Counted from the first letter of the stretch, positions 53,108 through 63,827 are shown. The stretch: DNA of 64,000 bases from Prado023 sp963697345 (GCA_963697345.1 CAVONS010000022.1:1-64000); one strand, 5' to 3'. Made by a program: numbers and translations. The notes: a model not told the origin generated them from the letters alone.

Positions 53108-53572
53108 ATGAAGTCGCCGCGCCGTTCCCTGGCGATCGCCCTCGTCGCCCTGTCCCCCCTCATCCTGGCCGGCTGTGAGAAGCCCTACCCCGGTGTCACG
53201 GTGTGGTCGGGCACTTCCAGCCAGCATGAGCCGGCGCTCTGCTGGCAGCCCGAAGAGGTCGGCGGGCTCACGCCCAACGAGTGCGCCGCGGACGTCGTGG
53301 AGACCGCCGGATCCGGGCAGGGCATCGCCATCATCGAGGTCTCCCCCGGTGACACCGTCGGCATCTCGGTCGACCCGGTCGTGGCCGAGGCCGGGTGGTC
53401 GGCACAGATCGCCGGCCAGTCGCTGGCCACGGGGATCACCGACACCTACTACCGCTTCACGTTCCCGGAGCAGGTCGCCACCGAAGGGACCGGGTTCACG
53501 CTGCAGGTGATCGCCGCAGCCCAGCCCAACGGCGCCCGCGGCTACTGGTTCTTCCAGCTCGTCCCGCGCTGA
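53108..53572 (+). CDS. DUF2771-like lipoprotein
   Basis: The 154-residue protein has a basic start, a hydrophobic core and lipobox LILAGC (lipidated Cys near residue 23). It resembles DUF2771 lipoproteins, with TVWSGTSSQHEPALCW and two further cysteines that may form a disulfide. The C-terminal half is beta-rich. The protein is expected outside the membrane. Its position between DUF3027 and the cold-shock gene is conserved in actinobacteria. Function unknown. Confidence 0.68.
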   Translation: MKSPRRSLAIALVALSPLILAGCEKPYPGVTVWSGTSSQHEPALCWQPEEVGGLTPNECAADVVETAGSGQGIAIIEVSPGDTVGISVDPVVAEAGWSAQIAGQSLATGITDTYYRFTFPEQVATEGTGFTLQVIAAAQPNGARGYWFFQLVPR

Positions 53573-53652
53573 GCGCAGCCCCAGCGATTGGGGGCCCGGA
53601 GCACGTCGGGCGTAGTCTGGTCATTTCACGATCCACCCACCAGGAGTTCACA

Positions 53653-54036
53653 GTGCCCACCGGCAAGGTCAAGTGGTACGACACGGAGAAGGGCTTCGGC
53701 TTCCTCACCTCCGACGAGGGCGACGACGTGTTCGTCCACGGCAACTCGCTGCCCGCCGGCGTGACCAGCCTCAAGGGCGGGACGCGCGTCGAGTTCGGCG
53801 TCGTCGACGGCAAGAAGGGCAAGACCGCGCTCTCCCTGCACGTCCTCGAGCCCACCGCCTCGGTGGCGAAGGCCAAGCGCAAGCCCGCCGAGGAGATGTC
53901 GATCATCGTCGAGACCCTCATCAAGCTGCTCGATGACGTCGGCAACGACCTGCGCAAGGGCCGCTACCCCGCTGATACCAAGGGTTCCAAGGTCGCCACG
54001 GTCCTGCGTGCGGTGGCCGACGACCTCGATGCCTGA
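53653..54036 (+). CDS. Cold-shock domain protein with a C-terminal extension
   Basis: The 127-residue protein has a cold-shock domain in its first 65 residues: GKVKWYDTEKGFGFLTSDEG and DDVFVHGNSLPAG are the RNP1 and RNP2 single-strand nucleic-acid motifs. The remaining 60 residues, with EEMSIIVETLIKLLDDVGNDL, are a helical extension found in actinobacterial Csp homologs of this locus. AGGAG lies before GTG 53653, at a workable spacing. The stop overlaps the next start (ATGCCTGA). It probably acts as an RNA chaperone. Confidence 0.9.
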   Translation: MPTGKVKWYDTEKGFGFLTSDEGDDVFVHGNSLPAGVTSLKGGTRVEFGVVDGKKGKTALSLHVLEPTASVAKAKRKPAEEMSIIVETLIKLLDDVGNDLRKGRYPADTKGSKVATVLRAVADDLDA

Positions 54037-56572
54037 GCAGGCCCCGGGCCCCGGCGACAGACTGCTGCGGGCCGGGGTGGCAGTGACGGGCCTCGGGATG
54101 GCGCTGACGCTGGTCGCCATGCTTCCCCTGGTCACTGATCTCGAGCTGCCCAGCGCGTTCTGGTGGCTGTCCATGCTCACGGGCGTCGGACTGGGCATGA
54201 TCATCGTCGGCCTGGCCCGCAACGGCCGCTCGTCGCTCCCGGTCCCAGACGGCCGCCAGAGCGACGCTGGACTGATCGGGGCGGCCATGCGCAGCCTTGC
54301 CGACGACCTGCGATCGCGCTCCGACGAGCAGCTCTCCGCCCTGCTGTCGGCACGTCCGGATCTCCTGCACCCGGTTCCCGCCGACGTGGCCGCGCTGGCC
54401 CAGCAGGCGGGATCTCCCGGGAGTGTGGCGGCCTGCCTGCGCGGCTACGACCAGCTCGCCCTGCATGTCGTCCTCGCGACGGCGCTCGGCCCGGACCCCG
54501 TTCGGCCGGCCACGCTCACGCGCGAGGTGGCGGCCCACGTCCCGGGCGCGGGTGCCGCTGCCCGCGTCCGGGGGATCATCACGATGATGCGCTCCCACGC
54601 GCTGCTGTGGGGCGACCGATCCCTGCACCTGGTCGGGCCAGCACGCGACCTCATGGTGCCGGCCGACCGGGGGCCCCGACTGGCCGCCCTCGACCCCGTG
54701 GTCGCGGGGTACACGCGCGATCCCGAGTCGTTGCACGCGGCACTGCGCTCGGCTCCGTCCGGCGTGCCTGCTGCGCTCGAGCGGCTCCTGGCCGGACCCG
54801 TGATCGGCACCGTGGCCGACGCCCGCCGGGTGCCAGACCCAGAGCGCAGCCCGGTGGACTGGATGCTCGCGCACCACATCCTTGTGCCGCTGGGCGCCGA
54901 CCGTGCGGTGCTGCCCGCCGAGGTGGTGGCGATCCTGCGCGGTGTCGATGACGGGGATCCGGCACGCTCGGTCCTCAGCCTGGCCGAGCCTGCACCTCGA
55001 CGCCCAGCCCCCGACCCCGCGCGGGTGGATCCCGGTGCCGTCGGCGCCGTCCTCGACGTCCTGCATCGCACCGCGGAGCTCGGACGCGGGTGGGCGGTGA
55101 CACCTCCCTCCCGGCTGCGCACCGGCGGCATCGCGGCCCGCGACCTCACCCGGACGGCTCGAGCCATGGGCGCAGCGAGGAGGCCGCAGCCCTCGTGATC
55201 GAGGTCGCCTCAGCGGCCGGACTCGTGGCTGCGGACTCCCGCGACCAGGTGAGCATCCTGCCCACGACCACCTTCGACGCGTGGACGTCCCTGCCGCCCA
55301 GCGAGCAGGCGGCCTCTCTGCTCACCGCGTGGCTGGCCATGCCGCGTGGGGTCGCCGGACCGGGCCAGCGCCCACTCGCCCCGGAACTGGCCGCGCCCGC
55401 GCTGCCCGACCTGCGCCGCGACGTCCTGCGTGTCCTGTCCGGCGCACCCGGGTCATGGACCGACGACGAGGTCGTTGCCGCCGTCGACTGGTGGGCACCG
55501 CGCCGCCACGACGCCACTCGCGCCGATCGGGTCCGCACCATCCTGGGGCAGTGCCGGGAGCTGGGACTCGTCGTGGACGGCACCCCGACCAGCGCCGGGC
55601 GGGCTCTGCTGGAGCTCGACCGTCCGGTCGCCGATGCGCTCGCCGAGTCCCTGCCCGAGCAGGTCGACACGGTGATCCTGCAGGGCGATCTCACCGCCAT
55701 CGTCCCCGGTCTGCCGACCCCGGCGCTGGCCGAGTTGCTGCGCACGATGGCTGAGGCCGAGTCCACCGGCGCAGCCAGCACGTACCGCTTCTCCACGGAC
55801 AGCATCCGGCGCGCCTTGGACAGCGGGTGGACCGCAGGCGAGCTGCGCGCCGAACTGGGCCGTCGCGGATCGGTCCCGCAGCCGTTGGCCTACCTCATCG
55901 ACGATGTCGCACGTCGCCACGCGGTGCTGCGCATCGGGTCCGCCGCGACGTTCCTGCGCTGCGACGACCCTGTCGTCCTGGCCGGGATCCTGGCTGACCC
56001 GGGCGCCACTGCCCTGGGCCTGTTCGCGCTGTCGGACACGGTGCTGGCCTCCGATCAACCACCTGAGCACGTGCTCGACCAGTTGCGCCAGCTCGGACAT
56101 GCGCTGCTGCCGGAGCAGGGCCGCGGTCCTGCCGTCGAGGGACCCCGGCGTGCCCGTGGCCGGATCCAGCCCGACGAGGCGGGGGTCGCGGTCGTCACCC
56201 CGGCGCTCGCGGCGGCGGCTGTTCGGGCCATTCGCGCCAACGACCGGGACGAGGGCCCCACGGCCGGTCCCACTGGGCGGCGTGCGGCGGGCGAGGTGGA
56301 TCGTTCAGCGGGCGCGGCCGCGAGCGGCGGCGACACCACCCAGCATCCGATCCCCACGATGCGCCCCCGTCGAGATCGCGGCCCTGCTGCGTGCCGCGAT
56401 CGCCTCGGAGACCTCGGTGTGGATCGGCTACGCCGACCCCGCAGGCGTCGCGGGCGATCGCCGCGTCGAGCCGCTGCGCCTCACCGGCGGCTACCTCACG
56501 GCCCTGGACGCACGCTCACAGTCCATCACGACCTTCGCCCTGGCCCGCATCACAGGCGCCCAACCCGGGTAG
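54029..56572 (+). CDS. Helicase-associated protein with WYL-like end, N-terminal 2-TM part fused (frameshifted)
   Basis: The frame from ATG 54029 first encodes a 2-helix membrane segment, VTGLGMALTLVAMLPLV and MLTGVGLGMIIVGLARNG. Then comes LADDLRSRSDEQLSALLSAR, the start of the XPB/Ssl2 helicase-associated family. The body runs to 55198 and continues after a shift near 55170 with VIEVASAAGLVAADSRDQVS, DTVILQGDLTAIVPGLPTPA, then a WYL-like end EIAALLRAAIASETSVWIGY after a shift near 56360, to TAG 56570-56572. In other actinobacteria the membrane part and the helicase-associated protein are probably separate; ATG 54287 is a plausible separate start. It faces the XPB gene and probably works with it in DNA repair. 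Confidence 0.75.
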
Positions 56573-56720
56573 CCCCAAGCCCCCGCCCAAGCCCCGCCCC
56601 CACCCCAGCGCCCCAGCGACCCCCGCGCCCACGCCCAGGCTCACGCCCCAAGCCCACGCCCCAGCCCCCAGGGCCCCAGGCCAGCCACGCCCCGGCCCCG
56701 CGCGCCCCAGCCCCGCCCCG
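56573..56720 (-). repeat. C-rich low-complexity tract (G-rich on the minus strand)
   Basis: About 150 bases consist almost wholly of gccccagcccacgcc-like units with hardly any T. On the minus strand, the 3' side of XPB, this gives many GGGG and GGG runs one to seven bases apart, a strong candidate for G-quadruplex structure. It is not coding: frames through it are pure Pro/Ala/Arg shadow. Confidence 0.7.
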
Positions 56721-56726
56721 GGGGAT

Positions 56727-56799
56727 TTGCGGCAGGTTCAGGACGGAATCGCGCCTCAAACCTGCCGCAAACCGCCCAGGCGCCCGAAACCTGCCACAA
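56727..56799. repeat. Palindromic intergenic repeat, locus A (three copies)
   Basis: TTGCGGCAGGTT (56727-56738) and its exact inverse AACCTGCCGCAA (56759-56770) can form a 12-bp stem; a third copy, AACCTGCCACAA (56788-56799), has one change. The same core occurs in locus B at 61.0 kb. Both lie just beyond the 3' end of a gene. Confidence 0.75.
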
Positions 56800-56845
56800 A
56801 TCGCCGCCGTGAACCCGGCGCACGCGGGCGGGGCGGCGTGGGGGC

Positions 56846-58499
56846 TCAGTCGGCCATGCCTTCAGGACGTCGTCGGCGTCGACGATGCGGTACGCGTAGC
56901 CCTGCTCGGCGAGGAAGCGCTGGCGGTGCGCGGCGAAGTCCGCGTCGACGGTGTCGCGAGTCACCACGGTGTAGAACCGCGCGCCCCGACCGTCGGACTT
57001 GGGCCGGAGGATGCGGCCCAGCCGCTGCGCCTCCTCCTGGCGTGACCCGAAGGAACCCGACACCTGGATCGCGACGGACGCCTCGGGCAGGTCGAGGCTG
57101 AAGTTGGCCACCTTGGAGACCACCAGACGTGGAGATCTCCCCGGCGCGGAACAGGTCGAAGAGCTCCTGGCGCTCCTTCACCGGCATCTCACCGGTGATC
57201 ACCGGCACGCCGAGCATCTCGGCGAGATCGTGCGAGCTGGTCGAGGTACTGGCCGATCACCAGCACCTGGTCGTCCGGATGCCGGGCGACGAGCGTGGAC
57301 ACGATCCCGCGCTTCTCCTGCGCGGTGGCGGCCAGCCGATAGCGCTCCTCCGGCTCGGCCATGGCGTAGGCCATCCGCTGGGCGTCGGGCAGCGTGACGC
57401 GCACCTCGACGCAGTCGGCCGGGGCGATCCAGCCCTGTGCCTCGATCTCCCGCCAGGGCACGTCGTAGCGCTTGGGCCCGATGAGGGAGAAGACGTCGCC
57501 CTCGCGGCCGTCCTCGCGCACCAGCGTGGCCGTCAGGCCGAGCCGCCGGCGGGCCTGGATGTCGGCCGTGAACCGGAAGATGGGCGCGGGCAGCAGGTGC
57601 ACCTCGTCGTAGATGATCAGGCCCCAGTCGCGGGCATCGAACAGGTCGAGATGCGCGTAGGTGCCCTTCCGCTTGGTCGTCATCACCTGGTAGGTCGCGA
57701 TCGTGACCGGCCGGACCTCCTTGCGGGCCCCGGAGTACTCGCCGATCTCGTCCTCGGTCAGGTTCGTGCGCTTGAGCAGCTCGTCGCGCCACTGCCGCGC
57801 GGAGACCGTGTTGGTCACCAGGATCAGCGTCGTTGCCTTGGCCAGGTCCATGGCCGCGGCACCCACGAGGGTCTTGCCCGCCCCGCACGGCAGCACGACC
57901 ACACCGGAGCCGCCATGCCAGAATCCCTCGGCGGCCTGGCGCTGGTAGTCGCGCAACTCCCAGGTGTCCTCGACCAGGTCGATCTGGTGGGCCTCGCCGT
58001 CCACGTACCCGGCGAGATCCTCGGCCGGCCAGCCCAGACGGAGCAGCACCTGCTTGAGCGCCCCGCGTTCGCTGGGGTGGACCGCAACCGTGTCCTCGTC
58101 GAGCCGGGCCCCAACCATCGGGGCCACCTTGCGACTGCGCAGCACCTCCGCAAGCACGGCGCGGTCGGTCGACTCCAGCACGAGGCCGTGCACCGGGTGC
58201 TTGAGCAGGCGGAGCCGACCGTAGCGATCCATCGTCTCGGCCACGTCGACGAGCAGGGCGTGCGGCACGGGGAACCGGGAGTAGCGGATGAGGGAATCGA
58301 CCACCCCCTCGGCGTCATGGCCAGCAGCGCGCGCGTTCCACAGCCCGAGCGGCGTGATGCGGTAGGTGTGGATGTGCTCCGGGGCCCGCTCGAGCTCGGC
58401 GAACACCGCGATGTCGCGGCGAGCATCCGCCGCAGCCTCGTGGTCGACCTCGAGCAGGAGGGTCTTGTCACTCTGGACGATCAGGGGGCCATCGGTCAT
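56846..58499 (-). CDS. XPB/Ssl2-type DNA helicase (frameshifted)
   Basis: This is an SF2 helicase of the bacterial XPB family. The N-terminal domain starts MTDGPLIVQSDKTLLLEVD. Walker A is VVLPCGAGKTLVGAAA, the Q-like start is ELRDYQRQAAEGF, motif II is IIYDEVHLLPAP, motif III is LGLTATLVREDG and motif VI is QEEAQRLGRILRPK. One extra T near 57232 separates DQLAR from LAEMLGVPVITGEMP, another near 57131 separates GEIST from LVVSKVANFSLDLPEAS, and a third near 56865 hides the end VLKGMAD. Length about 550 residues. ATG 58499 lies six bases after GACAAT. It is convergent with the helicase-associated gene. Confidence 0.9.
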
Positions 58500-58511
58500 C
58501 CGATGATTGTC
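58500..58511 (-). promoter_or_regulatory. Leaderless -10 box of the XPB gene
   Basis: On the minus strand GACAAT (58511-58506) lies six bases before ATG 58499, in the same GGGGGACAAT context as ideR. Confidence 0.5.
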
Positions 58512-58539
58512 CCCCACATCAGGGGCTCGGGCTGCAGGG

Positions 58540-58875
58540 CTACTCAGCCAGCGCTGAGCGCAGGTTCTCCGGTAGGTCGTCGTTGCCCAGGCTGGTGGCG
58601 GACTCGTCATCCACGTAGTGCATGGCCAACTCCTCGGCCGCCAGATCCTCCAGGTCATGGGAGTCATGGGCGATCAGCTCAGGGGTCTCGTCTGCACGCA
58701 CCCCCTCGTCGTCGCCGACCAGGTGACCCACGCGTGCCTCATCCGGGTGGCCGAAGGTCGCCTCCGGGCCGTCGGTGCCGAGCTCCTCAGAGACGTGGTG
58801 GTGGTAGGCCTCCACCAGATCCGCGGCAGGGTCGTCCCTCTTCAACAGGCCCGGCGATCGCTCGTACTCGGTCAT
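58540..58875 (-). CDS. DUF5709-like small acidic protein
   Basis: The 111-residue protein is strongly acidic, with RDDPAADLVEAYHHHVSEEL and EATFGHPDEARVGHLVGDDE. It resembles the actinobacterial DUF5709 family. The sequence has no cysteine, membrane segment or obvious fold and may be largely disordered. ATG 58875 gives the family-like start MTEYERSPGLL; an upstream ATG at 58896 is possible. It is encoded just upstream of XPB on the same strand. Function unknown. Confidence 0.65.
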   Translation of the reverse strand: MTEYERSPGLLKRDDPAADLVEAYHHHVSEELGTDGPEATFGHPDEARVGHLVGDDEGVRADETPELIAHDSHDLEDLAAEELAMHYVDDESATSLGNDDLPENLRSALAE

Positions 58876-59030
58876 CGCCTCGCTCCTTCCGCGCAACAGG
58901 GTCGCAACGGGCCGACCCGGTGGATGTGTCCTGATCGACAGCCTAGATCAGGCGGTTGGGGCATGACAGGGCCAGACGGCGTGAACCTCGTGTCGCGTGC
59001 GCCAGGCGGTTTCGACGACCGCAGCGCTCA
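58876..59030. other. Non-coding gap upstream of groEL
   Basis: About 155 bases between the divergent DUF5709 and groEL genes have no convincing coding frame. They should hold the minus-strand promoter for DUF5709. Confidence 0.4.
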
Positions 59031-59091
59031 CTTGCACTCGCGGGGGTGGAGTGCCAGAATCGCCTTAGCACTCGGAGGGGTCGAGTGACAA
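59031..59091 (+). promoter_or_regulatory. groEL promoter with two tandem CIRCE (HrcA) operators
   Basis: CTTGCACTC-N9-GAGTGCCAG (59031-59057) and TTAGCACTC-N9-GAGTGACAA (59065-59091) both match CIRCE, TTAGCACTC-N9-GAGTGCTAA, with a few changes. Between them lies a promoter, TTGCAC (59032-59037), a 17-base spacer and CAGAAT (59055-59060). HrcA bound to either site would block transcription. A 5' leader of about 180 bases precedes the ATG. Confidence 0.85.
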
Positions 59092-59248
59092 CCCGGTCAC
59101 CCGGGACCACACGCCCCACCGGGTCACCGACAGGTCGGCGCACCTGAGGTCCCCAGGCAGTGGGAGATGTGATCCCGCTCCTGAGAACCGTCCGTCGCGG
59201 GCAGGCGCACCGGCATTCCGGCACGACGTGCGAAGGAACCACACACAT

Positions 59249-60871
<1,623 letters not shown>

Positions 60872-60931
60872 GCGAGGAGTGAGGGAGGGGTCGGTCCCAC
60901 AGGACAGGCACCCGCCGAGCACCACAGCGAA

Positions 60932-60967
60932 CGGAGAGGGCGGTCCCACCAGGGGCCGCCCTCTCCG
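60932..60967 (+). terminator. 12-bp perfect hairpin after groEL
   Basis: CGGAGAGGGCGG (60932-60943) and CCGCCCTCTCCG (60956-60967) pair around a 12-base loop. Confidence 0.75.
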
Positions 60968-60990
60968 CGTACCCACCCCGAAGCATCGAT

Positions 60991-61068
60991 GTGGGGCAGG
61001 TTCCGGGCGCCAGAACGCAAGTTGCGGCAGGTACCGGGCGGATTTCGACCCGAGACCTGCCGCAACTT
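60991..61068. repeat. Palindromic intergenic repeat, locus B (three copies)
   Basis: AAGTTGCGGCAGGT (61019-61032) and ACCTGCCGCAACTT (61055-61068) form a perfect 14-bp stem with a 22-base loop. A shorter copy, GGGGCAGGTTCCGGGCG, starts near 60993. It lies between groEL and DUF5684 and is the same family as locus A. Confidence 0.75.
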
Positions 61069-61086
61069 GCTGCGCGCCTGGAGTGC

Positions 61087-61455
61087 CTAGAAGAGCGGGT
61101 CCTCTTCTAGCTGGTAGGTCGAGCTGCCGAAGGCGAGCACCAGGTAGCCGATGCCCGTGAGGAATATCAGCACCAGGGCCATGCCGACGCCCTTGCCGAA
61201 CGCCTTGGCCAGGTCGAGCATCAGTGCGATCCAGACGAAGAAGTTGACGATCGGGATCAGCAGCAGGAGGAACCACCACCACGGCCTGTGCACGATCTTG
61301 AGCAGGCCGAAGAGGTTGACGAAGGGGATGATCGCGACCCAGCCCTTCTGCCCGGCCTTCACGTACATCTGCCACCCGGCGACCAGCAGCAGGATGGTCC
61401 AGAAGAACCAGATGATCACGAAGCCTGTGGAGAACAAGCCGCCTGAGTCGTCCAT
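61087..61455 (-). CDS. DUF5684-like small membrane protein
   Basis: The 122-residue protein has three or four hydrophobic helices, with FVIIWFFWTILLLVAGWQMY at residues about 12-31. Its KAGQKGWVAIIPFVNLFGLL is typical of DUF5684 membrane proteins and suggests an amphipathic segment. VGMALVLIFLTGIGYLVLAF near the end spans the membrane again. It ends near the repeat of locus B. A role is not known. Confidence 0.72.
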   Translation of the reverse strand: MDDSGGLFSTGFVIIWFFWTILLLVAGWQMYVKAGQKGWVAIIPFVNLFGLLKIVHRPWWWFLLLLIPIVNFFVWIALMLDLAKAFGKGVGMALVLIFLTGIGYLVLAFGSSTYQLEEDPLF

Positions 61456-61531
61456 GTCGAACTCCTTGTGTCGATGTCCGTGGACATAGGCGGCACATCC
61501 GGCCGGCCGGTCAAGAACCTAGCCAAAGCAT

Positions 61532-62059
61532 CTACCCGCGGCAGGGATCTCGGTCCGTCAGGGAACGGGGCGTGTCGTCTGCCGGCGCGGGCTGACCCAC
61601 TCCACGAACACGTTCGCCGCGCCCCCACGCCGCCCGCAGGGGTCGCTCTCGATAGCCCCCCTCAGCCAGCCCGGCCCGCTGCTCGAACACGTTCCCGGAC
61701 GCGACGTCGCCCGTCCGCAGCCACGACCATCCTGCGGCCACCCCGTACACGACCGGCATGAGGACTCCCCCACACCATGCGTACTGGGTGGCATGCCGGT
61801 CCTCGTGGTCCAGCAGTCGCCGAGGCACAGAACCCACAGGATCCGTCCCCGACCCGGGAAGGGGTGCCCGAAGCAGCACAACGCTGCCCAGCGTGAATGC
61901 CCGCGCCCGCGGGAAGGGCGGCCGGTAGCCATGGGCGAGCCAGAGCCCTGCGCGGGATCGTCTCGGCTGCCCCGCTGCGCTGCGCGCAAGGAGGAGCCCA
62001 GCGGGGGTCGACAGGTTCATCCAGTTGACCACGGTGCGCACCCTGTGTCGTCTGCGCAT
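61532..62059 (-). CDS. Zincin-like protein with HEDRH motif
   Basis: The protein of about 175 residues contains LLDHEDRHATQYAWCGG (about residues 85-101). HE-x-R-H resembles the zinc-binding start of minimal metalloproteases of the HExxH type. VVYGVAAGWSWLRTGDVAS and FEQRAGLAEGGYRERP follow and are conserved in actinobacterial hypothetical proteins of this size. No signal peptide or transmembrane region is clear apart from a short hydrophobic patch. A shift near 61620 may alter the C-terminus, since another frame gives an alternative ending. ATG 62059 is chosen. Enzymatic activity is unproven. Confidence 0.5.
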   Translation of the reverse strand: MRRRHRVRTVVNWMNLSTPAGLLLARSAAGQPRRSRAGLWLAHGYRPPFPRARAFTLGSVVLLRAPLPGSGTDPVGSVPRRLLDHEDRHATQYAWCGGVLMPVVYGVAAGWSWLRTGDVASGNVFEQRAGLAEGGYRERPLRAAWGRGERVRGVGQPAPADDTPRSLTDRDPCRG

Positions 62060-62220
62060 CAGCCGCCCTGGGTCGTGACCCGTTCCAGCACCACGACGGC
62101 TCCTCACTGGTCTACGCATGCGGCGGTTAGAGTAGCGCTGCACATCGCAGGGTCGCCCGGCACGACGGGATACACCGTCCTCCACGCCCAGGCCGGCCGA
62201 CCAGACCAGAGGAGTGATCC
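62060..62220 (+). promoter_or_regulatory. Upstream region of thrC
   Basis: This 160-base divergent gap ends with GAGGAG before GTG 62221. A TTAGAGTAG stretch near 62127 could be a -10 element. No threonine attenuator or riboswitch was recognised. Confidence 0.35.
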
Positions 62221-63471
62221 GTGACGATCGACGCGGCGCTGGACTTCGGTCCAGCCACACACCTGACCTGCCGCGCCTGCGGTGAGCGCTACCCCCTGGG
62301 TGCCGCCTACGCGTGCATGGAGTGCTTCGGCCCGCTGGAGGTCGGCTACGAGATCGTGGCGCCGAGCCGCGAGGACATCGCCGCCGGCCCGCCGAGCATC
62401 TGGCGCTACCGCGCGCTGCTGCCGGTGCCGGGCAACATCGCCGAGCTGCCCGGGCTGCACCCGGGCTTCACGAAGCTGGTCCGTGCCGACAACCTGGCGC
62501 GCGAGCTGGGCATGCGCCGGCTGTGGGTCAAGGACGACACCGGCAACCCGACCCACTCCTTCAAGGACCGCGTCGTCGCCGTCGCCCTTGCCGCCGCCCG
62601 ACAGCTGGGCCTGAACACGTTGTCCTGCGCGTCGACGGGCAACCTGGCCAACGCGGTGGCCGCCGCTGCGACGCGGGCCGGGATGGGCCACGTGGTGGTG
62701 ATCCCGGCCAACCTCGAGGCCGGCAAGGTGATCACGACCGCGGTGTACGGCGGAACGCTGATCGCCGTCGAGGGCAACTACGACGACGTGAACCGGCTCT
62801 GCTCGGAACTGGTCGGCGACCCGTTGACCAGCGACTGGGGCTTCGTCAACGTCAACCTGCGCCCCTACTACGCCGAGGGTTCGAAGTCACTGGGCTATGA
62901 GGTGGCAGAGCAGCTGGGCTGGCGGTTGCCGCAGCAGGTGGTCATCCCGGTCGCCTCGGGTTCGCTGCTGACGAAGGTGGACAAGGCCTTCCGCGAGCTG
63001 GGCGACCTGGGCCTCATCGAGCCGACCCCTTACCGCGTCTTCGGCGCGCAGGCCACCGGCTGCTCGCCTGTCGCCCAGGCGTTCCGCGCTGGGATCGACG
63101 TGATCCGACCCGTCAAGCCCAACACCATCGCCAAGTCCCTGGCCATCGGGAATCCTGCGGACGGCCCCTACGCCCTCGACGTGGCCCGCAGGACCGGCGG
63201 GGCGATCGCGGACGTGTCCGACGAGGAGATCGTGGCCGGGATCCGCCTGCTGGCCCAGACCGAGGGCATCTTCGCCGAGACCGCCGGTGGGGTCACCGTG
63301 GCAACCCTGCGCCAGCTGCTGGCCTCAGGCCAGCTCGATCCAGAGGCGGAGACCGTCGTCTACAACACTGGCGATGGCTTGAAGACGCTCGATGCTGTGG
63401 CCCCGCAGGTCGGTCCGACGGCTACCATTGCCCCAAGCATCGACGAGTTCCGCGCCGCCCTCGGCGGCTGA
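62221..63471 (+). CDS. thrC: Threonine synthase
   Basis: The 416-residue PLP enzyme makes threonine from O-phosphohomoserine. The N-terminus carries a zinc-ribbon-like pair, LTCRACGERYP and ACMECFGPLEVGYE. The PLP lysine is in NPTHSFKDRVV, and STGNLANAVAAAAT and VIPVASGSLLTKV bind the cofactor. ETAGGVTVATLRQLL is the C-terminal signature. GAGGAG lies six bases before GTG 62221. A sulfur-carrier gene follows 45 bases later on the same strand, as in several actinobacteria. Intact. Confidence 0.95.
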   Translation: MTIDAALDFGPATHLTCRACGERYPLGAAYACMECFGPLEVGYEIVAPSREDIAAGPPSIWRYRALLPVPGNIAELPGLHPGFTKLVRADNLARELGMRRLWVKDDTGNPTHSFKDRVVAVALAAARQLGLNTLSCASTGNLANAVAAAATRAGMGHVVVIPANLEAGKVITTAVYGGTLIAVEGNYDDVNRLCSELVGDPLTSDWGFVNVNLRPYYAEGSKSLGYEVAEQLGWRLPQQVVIPVASGSLLTKVDKAFRELGDLGLIEPTPYRVFGAQATGCSPVAQAFRAGIDVIRPVKPNTIAKSLAIGNPADGPYALDVARRTGGAIADVSDEEIVAGIRLLAQTEGIFAETAGGVTVATLRQLLASGQLDPEAETVVYNTGDGLKTLDAVAPQVGPTATIAPSIDEFRAALGG

Positions 63472-63516
63472 GAAGTCGGCGATCGGCCCCAGCCCACCGT
63501 GCCACCAGGAGTCCCG

Positions 63517-63798
63517 ATGACCATCTCCGTCCGTATCCCGACCATCCTGCGCAGCTACACCGATGGTGTGGCCGAGGTCAGCGTCGAGCCCGCCGCGCCC
63601 ACGCTGTCGGCGACCATCACGGCCCTCGAGGACTCCTACCCCGGGCTGTCCGCGCGCGTCCTCGACGATCAGGGCGCCCTTCGTCGCTTCGTCAACGTCT
63701 ACGTCAACGATGAGGACGTCCGCTTCGAGGGGGGCCTGGAGGCTGCGACCCCCGATGGCGCGCAGGTCTCGATCATCCCGGCAGTCGCCGGCGGCTGA
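63517..63798 (+). CDS. MoaD/ThiS-family sulfur carrier (CysO-like)
   Basis: The 93-residue protein has a ubiquitin-like fold with TISVRIPTILRSYTDG as its first strand and ends PAVAGG, the diglycine end needed for thiocarboxylate activation. FVNVYVNDEDVRFEGGLEA in the middle is typical of CysO and related carriers in cysteine synthesis. A MoaD-type carrier for molybdopterin is encoded in the Mo-cofactor operon, so this one more likely supplies sulfur to another pathway. CAGGAG precedes ATG 63517 at good spacing. It directly follows thrC. Confidence 0.82.
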   Translation: MTISVRIPTILRSYTDGVAEVSVEPAAPTLSATITALEDSYPGLSARVLDDQGALRRFVNVYVNDEDVRFEGGLEAATPDGAQVSIIPAVAGG

Positions 63799-63827
63799 TC
63801 AGCCCTGGGCCGTGGCCCAACCCAGCG

